Of a stretch of DNA of 64,000 bases, positions 27,734 through 38,353 are shown piece by piece (positions within the stretch are counted from its first letter, which is position 1; the number at the start of each line of letters is the position of its first letter). Source of the stretch: an uncultured Verrucomicrobiota bacterium (lineage in GTDB: Bacteria; Verrucomicrobiota; Verrucomicrobiia; Limisphaerales; UBA9464); the NCBI GenBank assembly GCA_903821635.1, contig CAIJLV010000105.1:62001-126000 (forward strand). The letters run 5' to 3'. A program made the position numbers and the translations under genes. The notes beneath the pieces are model-generated. The model saw nothing but the letters and a program-made list of their open reading frames with translations, was not told the DNA's origin and ran no database searches.

Positions 27734-29002
27734 TCAGCCCGGCTGAGACGTGCGTGCGGCGGTCATACGCTGGGCCACTGGGCCGGCAAACTCGATGGTC
27801 TGAGTCGGGAAGGCGAAGCTCAGGCCGTTCGACTCGACGAGGCGCATGATGGCCAGATTTACCCGCTCGCGCAGGACGAACGACTTCCGCACATCGGGAT
27901 CAGCGGTGAAATAGATGATTTGAACGTCGAGCGAGCTGGCCCCGAAGTTGAGGAAATTCACGGTGATGAATTCTTGGTGGATTTCCGGATCGTTTTTAAG
28001 CAACTCGCGGATGTCCCGGAGCAACGCTTCGATTTGTGCGGGCCGGGAGCCGTAAGTTACCCCAATCGTCTGGTCGACCCGGCGCTGAGGCATCCGGCCG
28101 AAGTTGTTAATGGCTTCACCGGCGGCGGTCTTGTTGGGGATGATCACCAGCGTGCGCTGCGGCGTGCGTAGCCGAGTGGAGCGCAGCCCGATGTCCTCGA
28201 CGGTGCCCTCATGGGCGCCGATGCGGATGAATTCACCGATGCGGTAAGGCTGATCAACGGCGACGACCACCGAGCCGAACACGTTGGCCAGGGTATCCTG
28301 AGCCGCCAAGGCGAAGGCCAAGCCGCCGATTCCCAGACCGGCGAGAAAGGCCTTCACGTCGGCCCCTAGGCTCTGGGCCACCAAGAGCACGCCAAAGACC
28401 ATGATCAACGAGATCAGCGCCTTCTTGATCCACGGCATGAAGGCGGCCACGCCCAAGTCCCGCCGTTTGGCTACGGCTTGGAGATGGTCGATGATGGTGT
28501 TGAGCGTCACTAGCGCCAGCCACAGGCCCACGATGGCAAAGGCGATGGTCTGCACGTAAACCCGGGCGTGGTCGGCCTCTGGGGAGAGTTTGAGCGCCTT
28601 CACCGCCATGACGGCGCCCAGCACGGCGATGAACGCGGCGACCGGCTTCTGCAAGGTGGTGGCGAGTTCGTCGTCCAGCGTCGATTCGGTGCGCGCACTC
28701 AGTCGCTTAATCAGGCCGAAAACAAAAGTCGTCACGACGCGCCGCAGCACGTAGGAGAGGACCAAGATGAACCCGGCGATGGTGTAGTGCTGCCACGTGT
28801 TGCCGGTGCCGCTTATGCCGAACAAACCGAGGGCCAAATCCACCAGATGTTCGACAAAATCAGGCGCCTGATCCCGCCCGCCCGCACCGGATGCGACTGC
28901 GGCGGCGGCCTGAGTGGTGGTCTCTTCGGCCTGCGCCCAGAGCGACGGGGCCGTGGCGGCGGCGAGCAAGGTGGCGCCGAGGATTTGGACGAGATAACGC
29001 AT
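27734..29002 (-). CDS. Small-conductance mechanosensitive channel (MscS family)
   Basis: 422 residues. A cleavable signal peptide (about 1-23, ending SLWAQA) is followed by an extra periplasmic segment, then four predicted transmembrane helices. The pore helix TM3 is glycine/alanine rich (AFLAGLGIGGLAFALAAQDT), followed by the MscS beta domain (VFGSVVVAVDQPYRIGEFI, GTVEDIGLRSTRLRT, IIPNKTAA) and the C-terminal alpha/beta domain. It releases solutes on hypo-osmotic shock. It converges with the solo DUF772 gene and diverges from the LysM gene. Confidence 0.94.
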   Translation of the reverse strand: MRYLVQILGATLLAAATAPSLWAQAEETTTQAAAAVASGAGGRDQAPDFVEHLVDLALGLFGISGTGNTWQHYTIAGFILVLSYVLRRVVTTFVFGLIKRLSARTESTLDDELATTLQKPVAAFIAVLGAVMAVKALKLSPEADHARVYVQTIAFAIVGLWLALVTLNTIIDHLQAVAKRRDLGVAAFMPWIKKALISLIMVFGVLLVAQSLGADVKAFLAGLGIGGLAFALAAQDTLANVFGSVVVAVDQPYRIGEFIRIGAHEGTVEDIGLRSTRLRTPQRTLVIIPNKTAAGEAINNFGRMPQRRVDQTIGVTYGSRPAQIEALLRDIRELLKNDPEIHQEFITVNFLNFGASSLDVQIIYFTADPDVRKSFVLRERVNLAIMRLVESNGLSFAFPTQTIEFAGPVAQRMTAARTSQPG

Positions 29003-29317
29003 GGCAAAAACGGCGTGAGCCTCGCGCCGACCTCGGCGATGTCAATCCGGGCACCACCGCCGGAATCCGAGGCGACCGCTGCCCTGCAAAAAACGTCCGC
29101 TGGCCTGCGGATAACGGGCCGTCGCCCCGCTAGATGCCGGTTGGGTAAGCCGAACGGGAACGGTTCGGGGGCCAGCGCAAATTCGCGCCCAATGGAATGG
29201 GCAGATCCGCCGCCGCCTTTGGCCACCGTGACTTGGAGCCCAGTAAGGTCAGGTGCGGTGAACAAGTTGTGTGCGTGGTTCTTGCCCGGTGCCCGGTGGC
29301 TTCCTAGCTTGGCCTGC
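29003..29317. other. Divergent promoter region, no gene
   Basis: This 315-base gap separates the MscS gene (-) from the LysM gene (+). Frames here are open by composition only. I see no convincing -35/-10 pair, operator palindrome, hairpin-plus-T-tract or tRNA. Both promoters are expected here. Confidence 0.4.
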
Positions 29318-29956
29318 ATGAAGCGGTTCGTTCCCCTCCTGTTTGTCGCAGCCTGGCTGGTCGTAGGCCCGATCGCTGGCCACGCGCAGAATGACGCCGA
29401 GGAAATCCGGCGCCTGAATGCCACCACCGAAGCTTTGGTCGAAGGCCAAGAGTCGCTGCGCAGCCAGCTCCAGACCCTGCACCAAGAGGTAGCCCAGCTC
29501 CGGGCGGAAAATTCCGCCCTCAAACAGCAACTCGCCGGCGTGGGCCAAGACAATGTGTCCCGGAGCGAATTGCAAAAAGTCGTCGTGCAGGTGCGCGAGG
29601 TGGACAGCAAACGTCAAGCCGACGCCCAACTTGTGCAGCGTCAGCTCAAAGACATTGCTGAAATGGTCAGCAAGCCGATCCCCGTTCCCGAGCCGCTGCG
29701 CCGGCCCAAACTCGATGAACCGCCGGTGACTGAAAAGAAAGACCCACTGAAGATCGACCACCAGCCGGCGCTGCCGACCGAAGGCTATGAACACGTGGTG
29801 CAAACTGGCGAATCGCTGGGCCTCATCCTGTCGGCCTACAATCAGAAGTATCAGCTCAAGGTGAAACCCGCGGACGTCTTGCGCGCCAATCCGAAGCTGC
29901 GGGACCCGAAGAAAATTTTCGTGGGGCAGAAGTTATGGATTCCGGAGATCAAGTGA
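29318..29956 (+). CDS. Secreted coiled-coil LysM protein
   Basis: 212 residues from ATG 29318. A signal peptide (KRFVPLLFVAAWLVVGPIAG, cut near GHAQ) leads to a coiled coil (about 30-110, heptads in LRSQLQTLHQEVAQLRAEN), a proline-rich linker and a C-terminal LysM motif (HVVQTGESLGLILSAYNQKY ... VLRANPKLRDPKKIFVGQKL). It probably binds peptidoglycan from the periplasm. Its last 22 bases overlap the next gene's start in another frame, so the two are coupled. Confidence 0.9.
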   Translation: MKRFVPLLFVAAWLVVGPIAGHAQNDAEEIRRLNATTEALVEGQESLRSQLQTLHQEVAQLRAENSALKQQLAGVGQDNVSRSELQKVVVQVREVDSKRQADAQLVQRQLKDIAEMVSKPIPVPEPLRRPKLDEPPVTEKKDPLKIDHQPALPTEGYEHVVQTGESLGLILSAYNQKYQLKVKPADVLRANPKLRDPKKIFVGQKLWIPEIK

Positions 29957-30399
29957 CGCCCACGCCTGCTGCTCCGCGGCCCCGGTTGGCTGGCATGGCG
30001 GCGGCCGGCGGGCGCTGGGGGCAGCGAAACTTGCGAAAACTGCACCTCTATCTCGGGGTTTTTTTTACGCCGCTGCTGCTCTTTTTCGTCATTACCGGCG
30101 GGTATCAAACCGTGGATTCGGACCGGCTTAAATCGCCGAGCGAAGCCGAGTCGATGGTCCAAAAATTACGCGTAGTCCACACCGACCAGATCTATCCGGA
30201 CACCGGCGCCCTGCGCCAAAAAGCCTCGCCCAAACTCTTCCGTGGGTTGGTCCTCGCCATGTCGGCGGCCCTTGTCCTCACGACCCTGCTTGGACTGGGC
30301 CTCGCGTTTAAATTTACCCGGCCCGGGTGGTTGCCGTGGCTACTCCTGGGCCTCGGGATTTTGGCGCCGGTCGCGGTGCTGTGGGCGGCTCGACGTTGA
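29935..30399 (+). CDS. PepSY-like small membrane protein
   Basis: 154 residues from ATG 29935, overlapping the LysM gene by 22 bases; ATG 29995 is an alternative start. LRKLHLYLGVFFTPLLLFFV resembles the first helix of PepSY-associated membrane proteins, with conserved HLYLG and a following TG-G-Y turn. Two further helices lie at the C-terminus (RGLVLAMSAALVLTTLLGLG and LPWLLLGLGILAPVAVLWA). The middle segment, likely periplasmic, is only about 60 residues and lacks a full PepSY repeat. Function is unknown, possibly linked to the LysM partner. Confidence 0.82.
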   Translation: MDSGDQVTPTPAAPRPRLAGMAAAGGRWGQRNLRKLHLYLGVFFTPLLLFFVITGGYQTVDSDRLKSPSEAESMVQKLRVVHTDQIYPDTGALRQKASPKLFRGLVLAMSAALVLTTLLGLGLAFKFTRPGWLPWLLLGLGILAPVAVLWAARR

Positions 30400-30468
30400 G
30401 GTTAACCTCGGGCTGCTGCCACGAACTGGTTTGTCTCCCTAACGCCCGAATGGTGGCGTTGTGACCGT

Positions 30469-32472
30469 TCAAAAATCCTGAAAATCGTCGGGCAGTGGGA
30501 ACGTGGTTTGTGGCTGCTTTTTCCCGTTGAAGTGGGGCGCCGGCGTGACGTGACAAAGCTTCAGTTCGGGTTTCAGCATGTGCGGGTTCGGCGCCCGGCC
30601 GGGGGCTGAAGAAACGGGGAGCGTGGCGGACCAAGAAGCGTCGGTGGCTGTCTGCGCGAGCGTTGAACTGGCGTGGGTTCCGCCGACCAATTGTTGCAGG
30701 CCGGTGACCGCTTGTTTGAGCGAGCCGGTCAGGGCCTGGAGTTCTTGGCTGGCACTCGCGTTTTCCTCAGCACTGGCCGCGTTGCGCTGCGTGACTTTGT
30801 CCATTTCGGTGACGGCCAAGTTGATCTGGGTGATGCCCTGACTTTGTTCTTGGGTAGCCGTGGTGATTTCGGCGACCAAGTTGTCGAGTTGGCAAACCCG
30901 GTTTTGGATTTCAGCAAAGGTTTTGGCCACGTCGGCGCTGATTTGGGCGCCTTGTTGGCCCTTTTTGACGTTGGCTTCGATTTTTTGGGCGGTTTCCTTG
31001 GCGGCGAGCGAGCAGCGCTGGGAGAGGTTGCGAACTTCGTCGGCGACCACGGCAAACCCCGCCCCGGCATCCCCGGCTCGGGCCGCTTCGACGGCGGCAT
31101 TCAAGGCCAAAATGTTGGTCTGAAAAGCGATTTCCTCAATGCCGGACAGGATTTTGCTGATGTCGTTGCTGGCCCCACGAATGGCCTCCATCGCAGCCAC
31201 CAGCGTTTGCATCTGCGCGGCGCCGGCGTCGGCCGATTTGCGGGCGTGATGGGCGGTTTCCTGGACCGATTGGGAGTTGTCCGCGTTGCGGCGAGTCATG
31301 CTGGCCAACTCTTCGAGCGAGGCGCTGGTCTCCTCCAGACTGGCGGCCTGCTCACTCGCGCCTTCGGCCAAAACTTGGCTGGCCGCCGAGATTTGGCCGG
31401 ACGCCGCGGCGGTTTGCCCGGAGCTTTGCGTCAAGGTGAAGACCACTTGGCGCAGTGAGCGGTTGATGGCTCGCACTGAGTGTAAGCCCAGGCCCAAGGC
31501 GAGCGCGACCAGTAGCAAGCCGCCCGCCGCGGCTAACACCATTTCCCGCTGGGCGACCGCGGTGATGTTTCGACAGATGGCGTGGTTGTCCGTTGCGAGC
31601 CGGTCCTCCACTTCTTTTTGGAGCTCAATTTTGGCCGAAATGGAGTCGAACCAATGGTCTGGCGAGACCCCAAAGCCCCCGGTCGCCGCCCGGGCCAGCG
31701 CTACTTGGCGTAGCCGGGTCACTTCTTCCACGGCCGGGCCGGTGACTTTTTCGCGGTAGAATTCCAACTGAACGGGGGTAGCGAATGCCGAAAATACCTG
31801 AAGGTAGGCGTCTTGGCCGGACAGGAGGCGGTTGAGATAGCTCAGGCCCTCGGGCGTGAATTTATCCGCGGCAAACGTCCCGGTCAGGCTGGCGCGTTCC
31901 TGACCGTTGAGTTCCTTGGTGCGGAGAAAGCTGACGTAGGCCGCGACGCTGGTGGACAGTTCGCCATTGCTCGCCGACTTGGCCACGAGATCAATCACCT
32001 CAAAAGAAGTGGCGATGGTCCCGGTGAAATAGCCGCTGGATTGGGCGACGGGGATGCTCAGTCCGCGGATCGCTTCGCGTTTACCAGGTAGTTCCGCCAA
32101 CCTTTGGGTCAGTTGGGCCAACCCGCGGCCGACTTCCCCTTGCAGGAGCAGGCCCGGCAGGTGTTCCGCACGACTCCGGTAGGCTTCGAGTAGCCGGTCG
32201 GTGGCCGCCTGCTGGGCCGGCAATTCGGTGGCAAACTTGGCTCCCTGACTGGAAATGAAGCCGGCGGAGCGCCCCCGTTCCTTCTGCAATTCGTGGACGA
32301 GGTCGCCGAGCGCGGTGAGAAATTCAACCCCGCGCTGCTGGCTGGAATAGCTCCGCAGACGAGCTTGGCGTTCGTAGATGGTTTGGCCCGCAAAGAAAAC
32401 CAGCCCGAACAAGGGCACTAGCAACACGGTGAACAACCGCGTGGAAATTGTTACCGGCGACGAAAGTTTCAT
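30469..32472 (-). CDS. Methyl-accepting chemotaxis protein with NIT sensor domain
   Basis: 667 residues from ATG 32472. TM1 (about 12-33), periplasmic helical NIT-type domain (about 45-305, starting [20 protein letters not shown], a nitrate/nitrite-sensing signature), TM2 (about 311-333), then the signalling four-helix bundle with the conserved tip [20 protein letters not shown] (446-465) that binds CheA/CheW. A full HAMP domain is missing: only about 15 residues separate TM2 from the bundle. The C-terminus (DDFQDF) lacks the NWETF-like CheR tether. No che gene is nearby. A CZB-domain protein that could act on such receptors is at 52235-52618. Confidence 0.93.
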   Translation of the reverse strand: MKLSSPVTISTRLFTVLLVPLFGLVFFAGQTIYERQARLRSYSSQQRGVEFLTALGDLVHELQKERGRSAGFISSQGAKFATELPAQQAATDRLLEAYRSRAEHLPGLLLQGEVGRGLAQLTQRLAELPGKREAIRGLSIPVAQSSGYFTGTIATSFEVIDLVAKSASNGELSTSVAAYVSFLRTKELNGQERASLTGTFAADKFTPEGLSYLNRLLSGQDAYLQVFSAFATPVQLEFYREKVTGPAVEEVTRLRQVALARAATGGFGVSPDHWFDSISAKIELQKEVEDRLATDNHAICRNITAVAQREMVLAAAGGLLLVALALGLGLHSVRAINRSLRQVVFTLTQSSGQTAAASGQISAASQVLAEGASEQAASLEETSASLEELASMTRRNADNSQSVQETAHHARKSADAGAAQMQTLVAAMEAIRGASNDISKILSGIEEIAFQTNILALNAAVEAARAGDAGAGFAVVADEVRNLSQRCSLAAKETAQKIEANVKKGQQGAQISADVAKTFAEIQNRVCQLDNLVAEITTATQEQSQGITQINLAVTEMDKVTQRNAASAEENASASQELQALTGSLKQAVTGLQQLVGGTHASSTLAQTATDASWSATLPVSSAPGRAPNPHMLKPELKLCHVTPAPHFNGKKQPQTTFPLPDDFQDF

Positions 32473-32779
32473 AACAGCCCAAATGAGAGTTTTGGCGACA
32501 ATGCTGCCCGGGAAACCGGAGGCTGAATTCCCCCCCGCCAACCTCGCTGGCCCAGGGCGTGGCATATTTCGCCCAAGGTCTCCGAAGCCCGATTCCACAG
32601 TGGTCGAAAAATCGGACTGAGAGCGTGCGGGCTTGAATTTCGATTTGACCAAACTTGACCCGCGTCAAAAGCGAATAGAGTTGGGCGGGAGGGGCGGCCT
32701 CAGTTCGAGCCCAGCCGTCAAAAAGCGGCCCGCGGGCGTGGAGGGTTGCCCTTCTGCGGGCTTTCGCGACGCTGTCCGG
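32473..32779. other. Divergent intergenic region with inverted repeat
   Basis: This 307-base gap lies between the chemoreceptor (-) and the CobW-type GTPase (+). It contains a TTGACC direct pair (32645-32650 and 32655-32660) and the inverted repeat TTGAC-N4-GTCAA at 32655-32668, which could be an operator or part of a promoter for the GTPase gene. The match is by eye and the regulator is unknown. Confidence 0.3.
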
Positions 32780-33778
<999 letters not shown>

Positions 33779-33910
33779 GGCCTCGGGGACGTGGCTGACC
33801 ACTATTGGAGGTGGGCGAGCAAGATTTGATCAGTTGGAGCCGACAATTCCTTTGACGGCGGCCGACGGCTGGGGGCATTAGAAGCCCCTCTTCCCCCATT
33901 ATTAATTTCA

Positions 33911-36700
33911 ATGAACGCAAATCCTGTCTCTACGTGGCTTCGCACGGGCGCTTGCCTAGCGGGAGCCGCCCTCGCGTTGAGCGCCGAAGCCAAGGTGCTC
34001 GACAATTTTGACGACAACACGAAGACCGGTTGGACGGACTTCACGTTTGTGCCGGGCTTTGGGTTGCCGACGGAAGCGGGGGGAAAGTTCGTGTTCGAGC
34101 AACCGGCGGCTGGGCAGGCCATTTTCAGTGCCAGCCAAAAAACGTCGGAATCGTTTGAGCTCAAGGAGGGACGCACCGTCGAATTCCGCGTGGACGTGAT
34201 AAAAGGTGGGGCGAAGGACTCGTTTGCGATTCTGAGTTTCATTCCGACGGCGGGGACGGGTGGGCCGGGTTCGTTGGGCGGCTACGGTTTTGCGAAGTCG
34301 GCGACGGACATCCTGATCACGAAGAGCATTGGTAACTATTTTGTGGCGGATGATGGTCCGACGGCGGACCTGAAGCAGGACAACATCACGATGGTGCTGA
34401 ACCTGACGGTGCGAAACGGAAGTGTGATCATCAACGCCAAGGCGCTGGACAAGGACGCCAACGACGCGGTGCTGTGGGAAAAGACGGTGGTGGACAGCCC
34501 GGCGGCCGACGTGCTGGCCGACGGCAAGGATTCCCCGGCCGAACCGTTCCTCACGAGCGGTTACTTCACCCTTTATCTCTACCAAGACTACGATGCCGGC
34601 GCTCCCGAAGAGCCCTACCGCGCCATCTTCGACAATGCGATCGTCTCGGCGCCCCCCTTGGCGGCCAACATCGCGCCCCTCATTTCGGATATCCTGCCTG
34701 TGGAACTCGGTAATTTTCTTCCGGCGGCGACCCAAATTTCCTTCAAAGCGACCGACGACAAGGAACTCAGCAACGACAAGTTTGCCGTCGTGCTCAATGG
34801 CACCCGCCACACCACAGCAAACGGGCTGATCCTCACTGGTTCGGGCAGTGCGAAGACGGCGACCCTAGGTGGGTTGGCCGCCAATCAGAACTACAATGCG
34901 GTGTTGGAAGTCGAGGATGCGGACGGCGTAAAAACCACTCGCCAGTTGGACTTCGATACGTTTGCCACCAACACCTTCGTCATTGAAATCGAAGACTATA
35001 ACTTCGACAGCGGCTCGTTCATCAACGGCGCAATTCCGCTGGCCGAAGGCGGTGGACCGCAAGGAGACGCTTACGCGAACCAAGTCGGCACTCAGGGCAT
35101 CGACTTCAACGACACCCAGACTTCGCCTCGGGCTCAGGATGCGCCTTGGCGAACCCAGGATGCGGTGCGGATGGCGCGCACCTTTGACTTCGAGCGAGCG
35201 AAATACACCTCGGCGGGTGGCGTTGCCGCGGGCGTGTATGATTACGCGGTCATCGATATCGCTGCCGGTGAATGGCTGAATTATACGCGGACGTTCGCCC
35301 CCGGCGCTTACGAAGTTTATCTCCGCCAATCCGTGGTCACGTTGGAAGCGGGCGAGAGCGTGTTGGAACAAGTCACGAGTGATCGCACCCAGGCCGACCA
35401 GAGCGTGCGCGTCTTGGGTTCATTCCTCGCGACCACCAGCGGCTTTAAGTATCGGAACACGCCGCTGACGGATGGCACCGGCAGCGGCAAGACCGTGGTT
35501 CGGTTGAATGGCGTGACGACGCTTCGCCTCCGCCAGATCACCCCCGACGGGGTGGGCTCCCGGGCGCAGAACTACCTCGCGTTCCTGCCGGTGGCCGATC
35601 CCGGCGTGCAGCGGGCGTCCGTCACCTCATTGTCACCGGCCAACAACTCGGTGGTGACCACCGTTGAGCCGAAGGTCGACGTGGCCATCGAAAATCGGGA
35701 CACCACGGTTGCCGCCGGCTCGGTCAAGCTGCTGGTCAACGACACTGAAGTTGCCGCCACGGTCACGGCGACGGCCACGGGCACCGCGGTAACCTACGCG
35801 TTCCCCACGCTGCCGGCGAAGGACGTGGTGCAGCAGGCCCGACTGATCTTCACCGATTCCGAAGGCGTGAAGCAGACCAATGACTGGAGCTTCGCGGTCA
35901 CGTATCTGGAACTCGCACCAGCGTCCCGCTTGGCCGGTCCCGGTCCGGAGCGCGGCATCAAGGTTCGGGTCGTCCAGTCCCCGGCGGAAGGCGGACTCCT
36001 CGACAGCAATCTGGCGCGGGCCGAGTCCCAGTTGGGGGGCAACTCGACGATTCCCAAGAACTACGACCTGTCTGTGACGGCGCCCGTCGTGAACTTCTCG
36101 CAAGAGGCGCTCGCGGGTGAATTCGTCGGCCACTTCGAGGGGGACGCCGTGATTCCTGGGCACACCGAGGAGTTTGGCTCCGACAACTTCGCCTTGGAAG
36201 CAACGGCCTTCCTGGACCTGCCGGCCGGCGTGGTCCGCTTCGGCGTTAATGGGGATGACGGTTACAAGCTCGCCAGCAGCGCGGCGCCCAACCGCGACAC
36301 CGCTCCGTTGGCCTTCAACAATGGCCCGGCGGATCAAACCGTCGACGTCGTGGTGCCGCAGGCCGGCGTTTATGCCTTCCGCCTCGTTTGGTATGAACGT
36401 GGTGGTGGCGCCCATGTGGAATGGTTCACCGTCAACCGGGCGACCGGCGAAAAGACGCTCGTGAATGCGACGGGCGGCGTCATGGCCTTCACCTCAGCGG
36501 TCGCGGCTCCCACCGTTCAATTGCTGTCGGGAGTAGCGGTCGGCGGCAATTATGCCGTCGTGACCAACGCCACGGTCGATGCCACCGCCAAGACCATCAC
36601 CGCCCCGCTGGTCGGCGACACCGCGTTCTATCGGGTGTCCGGCGGCACGCCGACCCGCATTGAAATCGTCGGCGGCAACGTGGTGATCCGTTATCAATGA
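33911..36700 (+). CDS. Large secreted protein with carbohydrate-binding-like and PA14-like domains
   Basis: 929 residues with a signal peptide (TGACLAGAALALSAEA). The N-terminal part (about 28-245) is a beta-sandwich of unknown type; about residues 250-350 look Ig-like; about 355-565 resembles a CBM6/CBM35 module (FVIEIEDYNFDSG, IAAGEWLNYTRTF, GAYEVYLRQS); about 575-665 is another Ig-like domain; and about 690-860 resembles PA14 (RFGVNGDDGYKLASS, FRLVWYERGGGAHVEWF). It ends with a short repeat-like region. It is likely exported and binds glycans; no catalytic domain is visible. A terminator follows at 36721. Confidence 0.85.
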   Translation: MNANPVSTWLRTGACLAGAALALSAEAKVLDNFDDNTKTGWTDFTFVPGFGLPTEAGGKFVFEQPAAGQAIFSASQKTSESFELKEGRTVEFRVDVIKGGAKDSFAILSFIPTAGTGGPGSLGGYGFAKSATDILITKSIGNYFVADDGPTADLKQDNITMVLNLTVRNGSVIINAKALDKDANDAVLWEKTVVDSPAADVLADGKDSPAEPFLTSGYFTLYLYQDYDAGAPEEPYRAIFDNAIVSAPPLAANIAPLISDILPVELGNFLPAATQISFKATDDKELSNDKFAVVLNGTRHTTANGLILTGSGSAKTATLGGLAANQNYNAVLEVEDADGVKTTRQLDFDTFATNTFVIEIEDYNFDSGSFINGAIPLAEGGGPQGDAYANQVGTQGIDFNDTQTSPRAQDAPWRTQDAVRMARTFDFERAKYTSAGGVAAGVYDYAVIDIAAGEWLNYTRTFAPGAYEVYLRQSVVTLEAGESVLEQVTSDRTQADQSVRVLGSFLATTSGFKYRNTPLTDGTGSGKTVVRLNGVTTLRLRQITPDGVGSRAQNYLAFLPVADPGVQRASVTSLSPANNSVVTTVEPKVDVAIENRDTTVAAGSVKLLVNDTEVAATVTATATGTAVTYAFPTLPAKDVVQQARLIFTDSEGVKQTNDWSFAVTYLELAPASRLAGPGPERGIKVRVVQSPAEGGLLDSNLARAESQLGGNSTIPKNYDLSVTAPVVNFSQEALAGEFVGHFEGDAVIPGHTEEFGSDNFALEATAFLDLPAGVVRFGVNGDDGYKLASSAAPNRDTAPLAFNNGPADQTVDVVVPQAGVYAFRLVWYERGGGAHVEWFTVNRATGEKTLVNATGGVMAFTSAVAAPTVQLLSGVAVGGNYAVVTNATVDATAKTITAPLVGDTAFYRVSGGTPTRIEIVGGNVVIRYQ

Positions 36701-36718
36701 ACTTGATTGACTGAATCC

Positions 36719-36755
36719 CGGCCGGGCACAGAAGTGCCCGGCCTTTTCCTTTTTA
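36719..36755 (+). terminator. Intrinsic terminator
   Basis: The stem GCCGGGCAC (36721-36729) pairs with GTGCCCGGC (36734-36742), loop AGAA, followed by CTTTTCCTTTTT on the plus strand. It ends transcription of the large secreted protein, and its U-tract finishes 3 bases before the next ATG (36758), so the downstream gene must have a promoter that overlaps it or rely on read-through. Confidence 0.85.
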
Positions 36756-36757
36756 CC

Positions 36758-37666
36758 ATGTCTGCAAAAATTACTCGCGGCCTTGTCGCCGCCCTCTGGA
36801 TTCCCACCGACGCTGCGGGCGGCGTCCTTGATGCCGCGCTGCGCCGGCAGATCGACTTCCTCAAGGCCCACCGCGCCGATGCGATCCTCGCCCTCGGGAG
36901 CACCGGTGAATTCGTCCATTTCTCCGAACTGGAGCGGGCCCGACTGCTGGAACGGGTGGTCGAACTCGCCGGCTCGATTCCCGTCATGGCCAACGTCTCC
37001 GACGTCAGCCCCCGGGTCGCTTGCCGTTTGGCCAAGGTGGCGGAAACCACCGGGTGTGCCGGCATCGCCGTTCTGCCACCGTGGTATTTTGCGGTGGAGC
37101 AGGCCGACTTGTTGGCGTTCTTCCTCCAGGTGGCGGATGCCACGAGCCTGCCCACGTTGCTTTACAATTTTCCCGAGCGCACCGGCAATCGCCTCGCGCT
37201 CGAGACGATTGCCGCGTTTACCGATCGGGCCCGCATGGCTGGGGTGAAACAGAGCGGGGCGGAATTTGGCTACCACCGCGAACTCATCGCCCTCGGTCGG
37301 GCTCGAAATTTTCCGGTCTTCACCGGGGCCGATCTACGCCTGCCGGAGACCCTGGGCTTGGGCTGTGCCGGCACCATTAGTGGCCTAGCCAACCTCACCC
37401 CGGATTTACTGCGGGGCTTGTTTGACGCGCATGCGGCTGGGAATGAGGCGGAAGTTGCCGCGCTGGCGGTGCGGATCAAACGGGTGGGGGAAATCATCTG
37501 CCGCTTGCCGTTCCCGTTGGATGTCTCGGCCGGAGTTTTGGCGCGCGGGTTGGAACCCGGAGTCCACAAGTCCATCGTTTCCGTGTCGACCCAGGCTCGT
37601 TACGACGCCGTGGTGGCGGACATTCGGGCGCAGTTTGCCGAGTGGGAACTGGCTCCGGCGGCCTGA
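36758..37666 (+). CDS. Dihydrodipicolinate synthase/N-acetylneuraminate lyase family protein
   Basis: 302 residues from ATG 36758. Class I aldolase-type TIM barrel. GSTGEF holds the threonine pair loop, LYNFPERTGN the active-site tyrosine, and GVKQSG the Schiff-base lysine. The residues after GSTGEF and the lack of a lysine-pathway neighbour make DapA itself uncertain; it may act on sugar acids or other 2-keto acids. The first start (36707) would lie inside the terminator and is rejected. It converges with def across a hairpin. Confidence 0.88.
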   Translation: MSAKITRGLVAALWIPTDAAGGVLDAALRRQIDFLKAHRADAILALGSTGEFVHFSELERARLLERVVELAGSIPVMANVSDVSPRVACRLAKVAETTGCAGIAVLPPWYFAVEQADLLAFFLQVADATSLPTLLYNFPERTGNRLALETIAAFTDRARMAGVKQSGAEFGYHRELIALGRARNFPVFTGADLRLPETLGLGCAGTISGLANLTPDLLRGLFDAHAAGNEAEVAALAVRIKRVGEIICRLPFPLDVSAGVLARGLEPGVHKSIVSVSTQARYDAVVADIRAQFAEWELAPAA

Positions 37667-37715
37667 CCGTCACTCCTCGTTCAGCGAGGCGGCGGCGTGT
37701 AGTTCATCGGCTCAA

Positions 37716-37744
37716 GTCCCGCCTTCGTTCGCCGAAGGCGGGAC
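37716..37744. terminator. Hairpin between convergent genes
   Basis: A perfect 12-base-pair stem, GTCCCGCCTTCG (37716-37727) with CGAAGGCGGGAC (37733-37744), loop TTCGC. It lies between the convergent lyase and def genes. There is no T-tract on either side, so it may act as a bidirectional, weak terminator or be a dispersed palindromic repeat; GTCCCGCC...GGCGGGAC palindromes are common in this phylum. Confidence 0.45.
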
Positions 37745-37766
37745 CAACCGGTAAGTAATTTGGGCC

Positions 37767-38336
37767 TTACCGCAGCGCGATTCGGGCTTTGGTTTCGGCG
37801 AGGAGCAGTTCCACCTCATCCTTCACTTCGGCCCGGGTTTCGCTGTCCATGCGGTCGATGAAGAGGATGCCGTTGAGGTGATCCACTTCGTGCTGCACCG
37901 CCCGGGCCAGCAAGCCGCCCGCCTTGAAGGCGTAGCTTTCGCCCCGCTCATTCAGGGCGGTGACTTCGACCTCGGCTTGGCGTTCCACTTCGCCATAAAT
38001 CTCGGGAAAACTTAGGCAGCCTTCGGGTCCGCTGACGCGTGGTCCGAGGGGCGTCACGGCCGGATTGATGAGCACCAACGGCATGAATGAATCCGAGTCC
38101 GCCGCCTGCCCTTGAATCCAGAGCAGCGACGGTCGGTCCCGCATGCCCCGCACATCAATCACCGCGAGCTGGACCGCGCGTGCGACTTGGTGGGCGGCTA
38201 GGCCGACGCCGCGGGCCGACTTCATCGTCTCGAACATGTCGGCGATGAACTGCGTGATTTCTGGGGTGATGGTTTCGATCTTCGCGCCCTTCTTGCGCAG
38301 GACGGGATCACCGTATTTTACAACTTCGAGAACCAT
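37767..38336 (-). CDS. def: Peptide deformylase
   Basis: 189 residues from ATG 38336. Removes the formyl group from nascent proteins in the cytosol. All three active-site motifs are present: GVGLAAHQV, EGCLSFP and QHEVDHLNG (metal ligands C and two H). The N-terminus MVLEVVKYGDPVLRKK is typical. The frame stays open to 39011 through the kinase gene, which is coincidental. It starts 17 bases after the kinase stop and is probably in one unit with it. Confidence 0.97.
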   Translation of the reverse strand: MVLEVVKYGDPVLRKKGAKIETITPEITQFIADMFETMKSARGVGLAAHQVARAVQLAVIDVRGMRDRPSLLWIQGQAADSDSFMPLVLINPAVTPLGPRVSGPEGCLSFPEIYGEVERQAEVEVTALNERGESYAFKAGGLLARAVQHEVDHLNGILFIDRMDSETRAEVKDEVELLLAETKARIALR

Positions 38337-38353
38337 GGGGAGTGCCGAGTGTT

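Noticed and set aside
30060..30070. Eight-T run in the PepSY-like gene as a terminator or slippage site
   Set aside because: There is no hairpin upstream and the frame stays intact across it; a Phe-rich helix explains it.
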